This document shows positions 21,275-29,533 of a stretch of 64,000 bases of DNA, piece by piece. The number at the start of each line of letters is the position of its first letter. The stretch's first letter is position 1. The DNA is taken from contig DASRBN010000041.1 in the NCBI GenBank assembly GCA_035653615.1, positions 59,624-123,623 of the forward strand. Direction: 5' to 3'. Under the pieces are notes generated by a model. The model was not told the DNA's origin. It did no database searches and was given only the letters and a program-made list of their open reading frames with translations. A program made the position numbers and the translations under genes. The DNA comes from Ktedonobacteraceae bacterium (GTDB lineage: Bacteria > Chloroflexota > Ktedonobacteria > Ktedonobacterales > Ktedonobacteraceae).

Positions 21275-21781
21275 CTATGATGCTCTCAGGATGATGCACG
21301 TCGTTGTGGCATGCGCGTATAATTTCCCGCTCGCATCCGTCAGGCGCCCCTCGGCAGTGGCAACACGCCCACCGCTATGAATAACTTTGCCCTCGCAATA
21401 GACGACTCCGGTTTTGCTTGAAAGAGGACGCACATAGTTGATGTTAAGCTGGAGCGTGGTATAGCCGGTGCCGGCGGGCAGCGTCGAATGAATAGCGCAA
21501 CCAAGAGCCGAATCAAGCAATGTAGCCGCCAGTCCGCCATGAACAGTGCCGATCGGATTGTAGTGATATTCTGCCGGTTCGGCGGCGAACACCACTCGCC
21601 CCTCACTCACTTCTTCCATCCACATATTCATCAACACTGCAATAGGTGGCGGAGGCATCTGTCCTGTTTGTAGCGCCCGCAGATAATCAAGCCCGCTCAT
21701 GGTCTGACCGAGCTTAGCAGAGGGAGTTGGGTCTTCCCAGCTAATGGTGCGCGTGCGAGTTGTTTCATTGACATCACTCAT
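21275..21781 (-). CDS. PaaI-like hot-dog thioesterase
   Basis: 168-residue hot-dog protein. The PaaI signature is HYNPIGTVHGGLAATLLDSA (His and Gly-Gly of the thioesterase site, Asp as candidate general base). It should hydrolyse acyl- or aryl-CoA esters, perhaps recycling CoA. The promoter and a perfect TetR-type palindrome directly in front of it (21836-21861) suggest control by the TetR protein encoded at 28817, whose own promoter carries the same box. The gene lies 14 bp before the acuA-like gene in the same direction, so they may be co-transcribed. Confidence 0.88.
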   Translation of the reverse strand: MSDVNETTRTRTISWEDPTPSAKLGQTMSGLDYLRALQTGQMPPPPIAVLMNMWMEEVSEGRVVFAAEPAEYHYNPIGTVHGGLAATLLDSALGCAIHSTLPAGTGYTTLQLNINYVRPLSSKTGVVYCEGKVIHSGGRVATAEGRLTDASGKLYAHATTTCIILRAS

Positions 21782-21835
21782 GGATAGGTTCTTCTTTCGT
21801 CTTCACAAGGCTACCTGCTTTTCTCTCACAAAATA

Positions 21836-21861
21836 AATTTCAGACCGTTCGGTCTGAAATT
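21836..21861. promoter_or_regulatory. TetR-type operator before the thioesterase gene
   Basis: Perfect palindrome with 12-bp arms (AATTTCAGACCG, tt, CGGTCTGAAATT). It starts exactly at the edge of the -10 box on the minus strand, so a bound dimer would block transcription. The core AGACCGttCGGTCT matches the box before the TetR gene at 28783-28796. Confidence 0.8.
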
Positions 21862-21890
21862 AGTATAAGGTGGAGAAGCTGGAAAGTCAA
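21862..21890 (-). promoter_or_regulatory. Sigma-70-type promoter of the thioesterase gene
   Basis: On the minus strand, TTGACT (21890-21885) and TATACT (21867-21862) are separated by 17 bp. The operator palindrome abuts the -10 box. Confidence 0.75.
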
Positions 21891-22152
21891 GGCCAATTGA
21901 CAGAAGAAGATACAGCCAATTCTGAGCAGGTAATCATGGTTTTGCCAGAGGGCCTTGCCTCTTTTTGGGGGGTCTTCTTTACTCACTGAACCAGCACCTT
22001 TTGAGCAGAAAATTACGTGGCACCTCAAGGAGTATACCACACCTTGTTCGGGCAACAGAGAGTCCGGCGACAATTGTGACGTACATATATCTAGTTTAGA
22101 GCGTTTTAAGCGCGACATATGCACGCCATCCGAAACATGCGAGAGGATTTCT

Positions 22153-23670
22153 ATGCGCTACTCCTTCCAACGCCTATTGCCCTCACTATTCGCGGTAAGC
22201 CTCTTGATAACCGCGCTAGCTGCCTGCAATAACTCTCCTGTCAACATCACTCCTACACCCACGCCGGTTCCGTTCTATACGTTGCCCACGGGTGGCTCCT
22301 GTGTGAAGCTCGGCACTCATCCACAAGCGCCCTATGAAAATGTTCGGGTAAGCCATGATAGCTATCTTGCGCACAGCGAACCCATGCTCGCGGAGGACCC
22401 GAATAATCCATTGCATCTTGTCGGCGGCTCCAAATTCTTTACCGACCCGGCCCACTATCGTTTTCAGATTGGCTATTACACCTCATTTGATGGTGGATGT
22501 ACCTGGACAGATGGAGGCATTTTACCTGGTTTTGATAAAACGATACTCACTTCCGATCCGAGTTTCGCCTTCGGACCCAATAACAGGGTGTACGCTTCCA
22601 TCCTGGATAGCGTGCCCAGCCTGAATGGGGAGAGCGGCATTGATGTCTTCACCTCTACCGACGGAGGCAAAACGTTCAGCACTCCGGTCAAGGTCTACTC
22701 GAATGCAACGGGCCGCGTCTTTAACGATAAGCCATGGATCGGCGTCGACAATACGCACGGGCCGTACCGGGGCAATATCTACATGGTGTGGTCATATGAC
22801 CATGGAGCTTCCTGCGATGGAGCAGGCTTTTGCCAGCAAGAACTGGCATTCTCGCGTTCAACCGATGGTGGTAAAAGTTTCTCGCCGGTTCAACTCATTG
22901 AGGGGAAAGCCTCATTCTGCACCGATCATGTTCCAGGGCGGCAGGTCGGCTCAACAGCATGCGATGAGGCACTTGGTGCCATCCCGGCTGTTGAACCAGG
23001 TGGCACTATCACAGTTGCTTTTGCTTATGAAGATCCCATCGACTTTTCTGTACCAACGCGCCTGCTGGTGGTAACATCGCCCGATGGCGGCAAGACCTGG
23101 ACGCAGCCCGCGCTGGCCGCAACCATTCATGATACCATTGGCGTATTTCCGCCGGAGAAGTATCGTACCGCCTCGCTGCCGGCGTTCGCCTGCGACCCAC
23201 GCACAGGTCAACTTTATCTCGCCTGGGCAGATAAAGGGAAACATGATGCTGATATACTATTGACCGCCTCGAAAGATTCTGGGCAAACGTGGTCGACACC
23301 TGTACGGGTGAACGATGACCCGGTAGGAGATGGCGCGAATCAATTCCAACCACAACTTGCGGTCGCTCCTGATGGCGTTGTCAGCGTCTCATTCTTTGAC
23401 ACGCGAATTGATCCACAGCATAAGCTGATCGATGTCTACCTGGCACAGTCTATCGATCAAGGGAAATCTTTCCTCAAAAATATACGGGTGACGACGCAAA
23501 GCTGGGACCCGGCAGTCGATGCCCCGGTCGATGAGAACGGCTTGCAGTTCATCGGCGATTATCAGGGACTATCCAGCGATGATCACTTTGTCCACCCGTT
23601 CTGGAACGATACACGAACAGGCCGCCAGGAAATCTTCACGGCAGCCATTCCGAGCGCGGGGTTGAAATGA
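22153..23670 (+). CDS. Sialidase-like BNR-repeat lipoprotein
   Basis: 505 residues. The lipoprotein signal peptide ends in ALAAC, followed by a Pro/Thr linker. The body has at least five Asp-box (BNR) repeats of the form S-x-D-G-G-x-T-W/F (SFDGGCTWT, STDGGKTFS, STDGGKSFS, SPDGGKTWT, SKDSGQTWS), the mark of a six-bladed sialidase-type propeller. The catalytic residues of true sialidases are not evident, so a binding role is equally likely. The ATG at 22153 follows GAGAGGA; the frame extends upstream to 21955 without signal-peptide character. The 290 bp between the thioesterase promoter and this start hold no other gene. Confidence 0.85.
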   Translation: MRYSFQRLLPSLFAVSLLITALAACNNSPVNITPTPTPVPFYTLPTGGSCVKLGTHPQAPYENVRVSHDSYLAHSEPMLAEDPNNPLHLVGGSKFFTDPAHYRFQIGYYTSFDGGCTWTDGGILPGFDKTILTSDPSFAFGPNNRVYASILDSVPSLNGESGIDVFTSTDGGKTFSTPVKVYSNATGRVFNDKPWIGVDNTHGPYRGNIYMVWSYDHGASCDGAGFCQQELAFSRSTDGGKSFSPVQLIEGKASFCTDHVPGRQVGSTACDEALGAIPAVEPGGTITVAFAYEDPIDFSVPTRLLVVTSPDGGKTWTQPALAATIHDTIGVFPPEKYRTASLPAFACDPRTGQLYLAWADKGKHDADILLTASKDSGQTWSTPVRVNDDPVGDGANQFQPQLAVAPDGVVSVSFFDTRIDPQHKLIDVYLAQSIDQGKSFLKNIRVTTQSWDPAVDAPVDENGLQFIGDYQGLSSDDHFVHPFWNDTRTGRQEIFTAAIPSAGLK

Positions 23671-23680
23671 GCGTTACAAT

Positions 23681-23962
23681 CTAACCACCATGCCGGGTAT
23701 GTACATGCGGGCGGCGAGCAAGCATACGCAACACCAGCAGGCCACCGACAAAGACCAGGCCGGAGATAAGCGCCAGCAACCACATATAAGTGCCCTGACC
23801 CGCAAGGTAGAGATCAAGCGCGGTCGTTAATAGCCACAATTGAATTCCTAACAAGAGGATGCCAATCGCAAGCCCCATCAGGACGACAGCAACCTGCCCA
23901 AGCGGCGGGCGGCGTTCAATATCGCTGGTGGTTTCGCTTAATGGATAAGTCCTACCGTTCAT
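23681..23962 (-). CDS. Small two-helix membrane protein of the Mo-oxidoreductase operon
   Basis: 93 residues with two predicted membrane helices (GQVAVVLMGLAIGILLLGIQLWLL and the segment from MWLLALISGLVFVGG) and a His-rich tail. I do not recognise a named function. Its ATG overlaps the Rieske gene stop by 4 bp, so it is the last gene of the oxidoreductase operon and may be a membrane subunit or assembly factor. The longer upstream frame (to 24148) lies inside the Rieske gene and is not used. Confidence 0.75.
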   Translation of the reverse strand: MNGRTYPLSETTSDIERRPPLGQVAVVLMGLAIGILLLGIQLWLLTTALDLYLAGQGTYMWLLALISGLVFVGGLLVLRMLARRPHVHTRHGG

Positions 23963-24507
23963 TGAGGCTCCTCCTCCACGGCATACACCGTATTGCCTTC
24001 TTGCTGGAGTACGATCTTCGGTAAGGAACGCTGTGGCGGACCGGCCAGGGGCGATCCCGTTTGAGCATCGAACACTCCATCGTGACAGGGACAGAGGAGA
24101 TTCCCACTCGCCGGGTCGTAATAGACGGCACAGGACAGGTGCGTGCATTTTCCACTAAATGCGACGAAGCGCCCATTGGGCAGGTGGAGCAGGATTGCCT
24201 CGTCCTCAGATGTAGGGTAGTGAAAGTAACTGGCACTCCCCACGGGGATGTCCGTCGTCTTCGCAATGGCCTGCCTGCGTATCGTGCGTAGAGGATTGAG
24301 ATAGCTCAACGCCGCTATTCCGGCAGTCGCGACAAAGAGCGCACCGGAGGCCATCACCGTGAAACGCAGGAGTTCGCGGCGCGAGACCTGGTCGTCCGCG
24401 TCCCAATGGTAAGGAAATTCTGCCTGCCAGCGCGTGGCGCGCGAACGACGGCGCGTACGCTCGGTTTTCGCGGGAGCAGGTTCGCTTTTTTTCATCATAA
24501 CACCCAT
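23959..24507 (-). CDS. Rieske [2Fe-2S] protein
   Basis: 182 residues. An N-terminal basic region, then RRELLRFTVMASGALFVATA, forms a Tat-like or signal-anchor segment. The Rieske domain has both cluster motifs, CTHLSC and CPCHDGVF (2 Cys and 2 His ligands). It probably shuttles electrons between the quinone-side membrane subunit and the molybdoenzyme, or serves in a bc-type step. It overlaps the ferredoxin gene by 13 bp and the small membrane protein gene by 4 bp. Confidence 0.92.
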   Translation of the reverse strand: MGVMMKKSEPAPAKTERTRRRSRATRWQAEFPYHWDADDQVSRRELLRFTVMASGALFVATAGIAALSYLNPLRTIRRQAIAKTTDIPVGSASYFHYPTSEDEAILLHLPNGRFVAFSGKCTHLSCAVYYDPASGNLLCPCHDGVFDAQTGSPLAGPPQRSLPKIVLQQEGNTVYAVEEEPQ

Positions 24508-25118
24508 GCCTCCTCTTTTGGTTGCCCTGTTGGCCGCGCGGTTTGATTGCGCGCCTCAAGTAGTTCCATCAGATCTAATCGCGGTGTTTCCTGTGGCAAG
24601 ACTTGATAGACCCTGGTACGTACAGACTGTCCTCCAAAACTGGTAACATTGACGGGATGTCCCTGGCGCTGATTCATGAATTCCTCGTAGTCTCCATACC
24701 ACAATGCCTGCGTCGGGCAGGCCTGCGCGCACCAGGGTTTGAGGTCCTGACTGGTACGGTCGTAGCAGAGATTGCACTTTTTCATCAGGCGAGCCTGCAC
24801 GTCAAACTTGGGTACGCCAAAGGGACAGGCATACACACAGTTGCGACAACCGATACAACGCGATGGCTCCGCCTGCTGCACAACACCCTCAGGTGTGATG
24901 AGAATAGCCATAACCGGACAGACCTGGGCGCAGGGAGCCAGCGGGTCCTCACAGTGCATACAAACGGTTGGCTGTGTGGCTACACTGACCTCGCGGTTCA
25001 CGAAATCGACCATCACCATGCTTTCACCCTTGTGTGAATCGCATTCGCGGCAGGCGGCCTCGCATGCCCGGCAACCGATGCAGCGAGAAGGATCAACAAA
25101 CAACGTTTTGACTGCCAA
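24495..25118 (-). CDS. Four-cluster [4Fe-4S] electron-transfer subunit
   Basis: 207 residues of the FdhB/NrfC/DmsB type. Four Cys clusters are seen: CIGCRACEAAC, CMHCEDPLAPCAQVCP, CIGCRNCVYACP and CNLCYDRTSQ...CAQACP. It should carry electrons between the molybdopterin subunit and the membrane subunit. A TTG start at 25118 is chosen: AAAGGAGG lies a few bases upstream and the protein then begins just before the first cluster. It is the third gene of the operon. Confidence 0.92.
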   Translation of the reverse strand: MAVKTLFVDPSRCIGCRACEAACRECDSHKGESMVMVDFVNREVSVATQPTVCMHCEDPLAPCAQVCPVMAILITPEGVVQQAEPSRCIGCRNCVYACPFGVPKFDVQARLMKKCNLCYDRTSQDLKPWCAQACPTQALWYGDYEEFMNQRQGHPVNVTSFGGQSVRTRVYQVLPQETPRLDLMELLEARNQTARPTGQPKEEAWVL

Positions 25119-25142
25119 TTTTTTCCTCCTTTCAGCCTTCCA

Positions 25143-25168
25143 GGACAGGCACAAGGCGCTCTCCCTAC
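25143..25168 (+). repeat. GGACAGGCAC palindromic repeat, copy 2
   Basis: GGACAGGCACAAGGCGCTCTCC followed by ctac, between the molybdoenzyme and ferredoxin genes. It is nearly identical to the copy at 54101-54126. Confidence 0.5.
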
Positions 25169-25186
25169 ATCCCTCATGCCATGAAT

Positions 25187-27490
25187 TTAGAAAGTCTTCG
25201 CATCTTTTGCCGGCTGATCCTTCGTTTCCCCAACCGTGTACGGGAACATCTTGGGCGCGTTTTCCGGCGTAAAGTTCTCAATGACTCCATCGGTTCCAGG
25301 TGAAACGGCCGGTGCATTTAGCTTCTCTACGGTTGCCGCGCAGGCCTTATATTCTGGGATCTTCACGTTTGGCTCAACGGCAGGATTGGTGAGCTGGTTG
25401 ACCGAGCGTTCGTGCCCATAATGATAGGGAATGAAGAGCGTGTCCGGCCGGATGGTCGGTACAACGAGGGCTTTCACTTCCATCGCAAAGCGTGGCGTAC
25501 GCACACGCACGATTTCATCATTGACAATCCCTAGTTTTGCGGCAGCCTGCGGATGAATCTCTACCCATGGCTCGGGCGCTTGATCGTTCAGGAAACCCAG
25601 CCGCCGGGTCTGATTGCCACTCAGGTAATGGTAGACGACGCGCCCGGTGGTGAGACGGAATGGGTAATTCTCTCCAGGTTCTTCGGCAGGAGGCGCATAG
25701 GGAATGGGGAACATCCTGGCCTTGCCATCCGGGTGACCAAAACGCTCAGTAAAGAGCCGCGGCGTGCCAGGGTGATCGAGCGATGGGCAGGGCCAGAAGA
25801 CGCCGCCCTGCTCGTCTATTTTCTCCCAGGTAATGCCGTAATAATCAGAGACACCTCCTTTAGAAGCGACGCGGTATTCATTCCAGATATCCCGAGCTGA
25901 CTCAAACGGGAAGAACTTGCCACGACCAAGTCGTTTGGCCAGTTCGGTCACGATCTTCCAATCCTGCAAGGATTCACCGGCAGGCTCTGCTGCTTGATTG
26001 ATCTTGATGACGCGGCCCTCAAGGTTGGTGGTTGTACCTTCATCTTCGCACCATACACTGCCTGGGAGAATGACATCGGCAAGCTCAGCAGTTTCCGAGA
26101 GAAAGAAATCAACCACTATCAGTGGATCAACACGTTCCAGGGCCTGTTGCACCACGCGGTTATCCGGCAACGACACCATAGGGTTCGAACACACTATCAT
26201 GCAACTGCGAATCTCGCCATCCGCCATCAGGTGAATCATCTCGGTCGCGGCTGCTCCCTCCCAGGGCAACTCATCGACCGGTATGCCCCAGACATTGGCT
26301 ATGTACTCGCGATCCTCCGGCACATCGATATGCCGGTAACCGGGAAGTTGATTGGCTTTCTGACCGACCTCGCGCCCACCCTGACCATTGCCCTGACCCG
26401 TCACCATCATGCAACCACTGCCAGGCTTGCCGAGCTGCCCGCGTGCCAGGGCAAGATTGATACAGGCCAGGCAATTGTTTACACCGTGCGTGCTATGCTC
26501 AATCCCTCGCGCGTGCATAACCAGCGAACGCTCGGCTCGACCGTAGAGGCGCGCCGCCGCTAGAATGTTTTTCGCAGGCACTCCCGAATGCTTCTCCGCG
26601 AACTCCAGCGTAAACGGTTCAACTGATGCGCGTACCTCTTCCCATCCATTCGTGCGCGTGCGCAGGTACTCCTCGTCAATCATCCCATCGGCAATAAGCT
26701 GCCGGAGTATGGCATTGAGAACGGCGATATCAGTGCCCGGGCGCACAGGTAGCCAGAGGTCGGCGGTACGTGCCAGAGGCGTCTCGCGCGGATCAATGAC
26801 GATCAGGCTGGCACCTTTATCACGCGCGCGCCACATCCATTGCATCATGATTGGGAAACACTCGCCAACATTCACGCCAACGGCCAGCATGCAATCCGTC
26901 AGAGGAATATCAGTCATCGGCAAGGGAGCGCGATCAATACCAAAGGCTTTAGCATACGCGACCGCTGCCGACGACATGCAGAGGCGACCATTGTAGTCCA
27001 CGTGCCGCGTACCGAGACCTACACGCGCGAATTTGCCCATGATATAGCATTTTTCATTCGTCATCGAAGAGCCGCTATAGATGGCTACGGCATCTTTGCC
27101 ATGTTCAGCCTGAATCTGCTGCCAGCGGCTCACGATGTAGTCCAGGGCCTCATCCCAGCTGGCACGCTCCAGCCGACCGCCTTTCCCACCTCGTCGAATC
27201 ATGGGATAGCGCAGGCGATCAGGATGGTTGACCTGCTGGTATGCCACAACTCCTTTCGGACAGAGCGAGCCGCGATTATGTGGAAAATCCCGCGGTTCCA
27301 CGCCAATAACCTGCCCATCCAATACGCGAAGGTTCATGCCACACTGCACGCCACAGAAAGCGCAATGAGTTGGCACAAGCGCCTCAGGCACACGATCCGC
27401 GGCTCTCCAACCGGTGGCAGGTTTCCCGGCGGACTCGAAATCGTAGTTGAAAGCGCGATCGGGTTGAAAAAAATCTTTATTGACTGACAT
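25187..27490 (-). CDS. Molybdopterin oxidoreductase, catalytic subunit (assimilatory nitrate reductase-like)
   Basis: 767 residues of the Mo-bis-MGD (DMSO reductase) superfamily. The N-terminal [4Fe-4S] site reads CAFCGVQCGMN...CPKG. The likely Mo ligand is the Cys in GRLCMSSAAVAY. The string QGGREVGQKANQLPGYR is typical of NarB/NasA and related formate dehydrogenases. The C-terminal MGD-binding domain begins near FRLTTGRVVYHYLSG. No Tat signal is seen, so it probably sits on the cytoplasmic side. Neighbours (cytochrome b-like, ferredoxin, Rieske) suggest a membrane-bound respiratory complex rather than soluble assimilation. Substrate: nitrate, formate or another compound; not decided. Confidence 0.88.
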   Translation of the reverse strand: MSVNKDFFQPDRAFNYDFESAGKPATGWRAADRVPEALVPTHCAFCGVQCGMNLRVLDGQVIGVEPRDFPHNRGSLCPKGVVAYQQVNHPDRLRYPMIRRGGKGGRLERASWDEALDYIVSRWQQIQAEHGKDAVAIYSGSSMTNEKCYIMGKFARVGLGTRHVDYNGRLCMSSAAVAYAKAFGIDRAPLPMTDIPLTDCMLAVGVNVGECFPIMMQWMWRARDKGASLIVIDPRETPLARTADLWLPVRPGTDIAVLNAILRQLIADGMIDEEYLRTRTNGWEEVRASVEPFTLEFAEKHSGVPAKNILAAARLYGRAERSLVMHARGIEHSTHGVNNCLACINLALARGQLGKPGSGCMMVTGQGNGQGGREVGQKANQLPGYRHIDVPEDREYIANVWGIPVDELPWEGAAATEMIHLMADGEIRSCMIVCSNPMVSLPDNRVVQQALERVDPLIVVDFFLSETAELADVILPGSVWCEDEGTTTNLEGRVIKINQAAEPAGESLQDWKIVTELAKRLGRGKFFPFESARDIWNEYRVASKGGVSDYYGITWEKIDEQGGVFWPCPSLDHPGTPRLFTERFGHPDGKARMFPIPYAPPAEEPGENYPFRLTTGRVVYHYLSGNQTRRLGFLNDQAPEPWVEIHPQAAAKLGIVNDEIVRVRTPRFAMEVKALVVPTIRPDTLFIPYHYGHERSVNQLTNPAVEPNVKIPEYKACAATVEKLNAPAVSPGTDGVIENFTPENAPKMFPYTVGETKDQPAKDAKTF

Positions 27491-27502
27491 TTCTGAATCC
27501 TT

Positions 27503-28582
27503 CTAGAGAAACCTCTTGCCCATCAATTGATAGTATGCCTGACCACGCAGCACACGCTTGCACGTTGGACAATAATCCTGAAGTAAACCGCGATCTCCTC
27601 CCAGGTCGTAGCGCTGACCTAAATCGCCCAGAACGCCTTCGAGATCTTTGATGAACTGCTCGGATGGAAACTGCTGACCGCAGCGTTTGCAATGACCCGT
27701 CTGTGGCTGCTTGCCGTAATGCTCCACATCCTGGTTGACCGTTTGATACAACGTGACACCGATACTGGCCGGTCGCTCGATAATATGAAAAAACTTGCCA
27801 AACGGAATCGAGAGCAGCCAGACCACCACCACCGCTTCATGTACGAGCGAAAGGAACCAGTAATACCTGCCTCCCCATAATGTGGATGAAGCCGTGAGCG
27901 CTAATCCGGTAATCGCAATCGCCACAAGCAAGGCTATTGGTACGAGGTCAAATCCGAAACGCTGAATAGCAAGCAATCCAGCGTCAGTAACCCGCCGCCA
28001 TAAGGCAATCCCCAATCCGATCAGGAGCAGTGCAGCGGTAAAATCCAGCCCATGGAAGATAACAAAGCCTATCGCAGAGTTGATCGGAAAGGTAAAAAGC
28101 GGCAGACCAAAGAACCAGACCTCGTATCCACCATGCGGCATCAACGTGAAGTGAAGCCAACCGAATGTGAGCGGGATCGTGATAGCTAGCGATAGAATGA
28201 CGCCCCAGAAGATGCACATGTGCATAATCCAGCGCTGCAGGCTTCGCTTCAAGATGAAGGTCTGCCCGAAGATATCTGTCCACCAGGCCTTTGGAATAAG
28301 CAACGTGTAGCGCCGGAAGTTACGCCAGGAGAGAAAATTTGCCCAGCCGGCGCGAAAGTAGCGCCAGGTTGGAGGACGGCCAATCCAGAGCGTGTAACGA
28401 TAGGTCAGAGCCACAAGGGCAAACAGAACCGCTACAGCATAGCCGATCAAGGCCGCGTCGAAGTCTCGCAGCCCACGCGAGCCAATATAAATCAAAAGAA
28501 TCAGCACCGCTGCCACAAGAATAGCAATAAGTGCCGCAATTCTGGCGGAACGCACTATTTCAGGCCCTCTATCGTGCTGCAA
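27503..28582 (-). CDS. NarI/DsrM-like membrane cytochrome b-type subunit
   Basis: 359 residues with about six membrane helices and several His residues in helices (RWIMHMCIFWGV, FVIFHGLDF, SLVHEAVVVVW) that could bind heme b, as in NarI-like quinol-oxidising subunits. The C-terminal cytoplasmic tail has two CxxC pairs (CKRCGQQF and CPTCKRVL), probably a zinc ribbon. A TTG start at 28582 has AGAGGAGG 6 bases upstream; the longer frame to 28633 has no such site. It is the first gene of the operon, 12 bp before the molybdoenzyme. Confidence 0.8.
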   Translation of the reverse strand: MQHDRGPEIVRSARIAALIAILVAAVLILLIYIGSRGLRDFDAALIGYAVAVLFALVALTYRYTLWIGRPPTWRYFRAGWANFLSWRNFRRYTLLIPKAWWTDIFGQTFILKRSLQRWIMHMCIFWGVILSLAITIPLTFGWLHFTLMPHGGYEVWFFGLPLFTFPINSAIGFVIFHGLDFTAALLLIGLGIALWRRVTDAGLLAIQRFGFDLVPIALLVAIAITGLALTASSTLWGGRYYWFLSLVHEAVVVVWLLSIPFGKFFHIIERPASIGVTLYQTVNQDVEHYGKQPQTGHCKRCGQQFPSEQFIKDLEGVLGDLGQRYDLGGDRGLLQDYCPTCKRVLRGQAYYQLMGKRFL

Positions 28583-28745
28583 CCTGAACCTCCTCTCTGC
28601 ATCGCTATGAACTGAGCATCTAAGGTGTATCACTCTATGCTAGTTGTAGCAAAAAGAATGTCTTCAGACAAACACAGCAATACTATATGGAGAAACGGCC
28701 CAATTCCAACATCATGCTAAAGGATGAAAGTCCGAATCCTCTTGC

Positions 28746-28774
28746 TTGACATACTGATTCGGGTTTGTTATAGT
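28746..28774 (+). promoter_or_regulatory. Sigma-70-type promoter of the TetR gene
   Basis: TTGACA (28746-28751) and TATAGT (28769-28774) with 17-bp spacing, 42 bp before the start codon. Confidence 0.8.
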
Positions 28775-28782
28775 TTCATTTA

Positions 28783-28796
28783 AGACTGATCGGTCT
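28783..28796. promoter_or_regulatory. TetR-type operator before the TetR gene
   Basis: AGACTGATCGGTCT, a palindrome with one mismatched pair, 8 bp downstream of the -10 box. It matches the operator core at 21841-21856. This indicates autoregulation and a shared regulon with the thioesterase. Confidence 0.75.
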
Positions 28797-28816
28797 GTGT
28801 TGAGAGAGGAGAGGAT

Positions 28817-29407
28817 ATGCGTAAAGGTGAGCAGACGCGCGAGATGATTTTGGAGCGGGCGGCGGAGTTATTCAATCAGCAGGGATATTTCGGCACCTCC
28901 CTTTCAGACCTGATGCGCGAGACAGGTCTGGAAAAAGGCGGCATCTATAATCACTTTCGGGGCAAGGATGAGCTTGCGATAGAGGCGTTTGAGTATGCCT
29001 GCAAAGTAGTATGGCAATCCGTTGAAGAGGAACTGGTAGGCAAGGTTAACGCTGTTGATCGCTTGCTCGCAATGCTGGCCGCGTATTGCCGCTTAATCGA
29101 CAACCCTACATTACCCGGCGGATGTCCGGTCTTAAATACCGCTGTCGAATCTGATGATGCCCACCCGGCTTTAGCCGGACGAGCACGTTGGGCTATGACA
29201 CGCTGGCGCAGGTGGATTCATAAGACCGTATCGCGTGGTATTGCGGCCGGTGAAATAGGCCCTGAAACCGACGTCGATACACTCGCTTCAGTCATCATCG
29301 CCACCATTGAGGGCGCAGTTATGTTAAGCAAACTCTACGATGATCCGGTGCATATCTATCGCGCGGTTGATCACCTGACGGGATATATCAACACCATACG
29401 GGCATGA
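28817..29407 (+). CDS. TetR/AcrR-family transcriptional repressor
   Basis: 196 residues. The N-terminal helix-turn-helix (residues about 1-50) reads TREMILERAAELFNQQGYFG followed by TSLSDLMRETGLEKGGIYNHF. The C-terminal ligand domain contains NPTLPGGCPVLNTAVE, typical of the YcdC/RutR-like or FadR-like TetR groups. GAGAGGAGAGG lies before the ATG. Promoter and operator boxes are seen directly upstream. The ligand is unknown; an acyl-CoA-related signal is possible since the other matching operator controls a thioesterase. Confidence 0.93.
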   Translation: MRKGEQTREMILERAAELFNQQGYFGTSLSDLMRETGLEKGGIYNHFRGKDELAIEAFEYACKVVWQSVEEELVGKVNAVDRLLAMLAAYCRLIDNPTLPGGCPVLNTAVESDDAHPALAGRARWAMTRWRRWIHKTVSRGIAAGEIGPETDVDTLASVIIATIEGAVMLSKLYDDPVHIYRAVDHLTGYINTIRA

Positions 29408-29448
29408 ATTATCCTGCGTTAGAAACGAAAATCTTCTGTTCGTTCCCG

Positions 29449-29533
29449 GCAGGGTCAGATTCTTCGCTGCGCTCAGAATGACATGTCCCCGCGGGGCGTG
29501 TCATTCTGAGCGCAGCGAAGAATCTGACCCTGC
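29449..29533. repeat. Large perfect inverted repeat made of two REP-like copies
   Basis: Two 35-bp arms (29449-29483 and 29499-29533) are exact reverse complements, around a 15-nt loop that itself contains CCCCGCGGGG. Each arm contains the repeat seen at 4118 and 6635. It lies between convergent genes and can act as a bidirectional terminator. The last codons and the stop of the GH26-like gene lie inside it. Confidence 0.9.
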
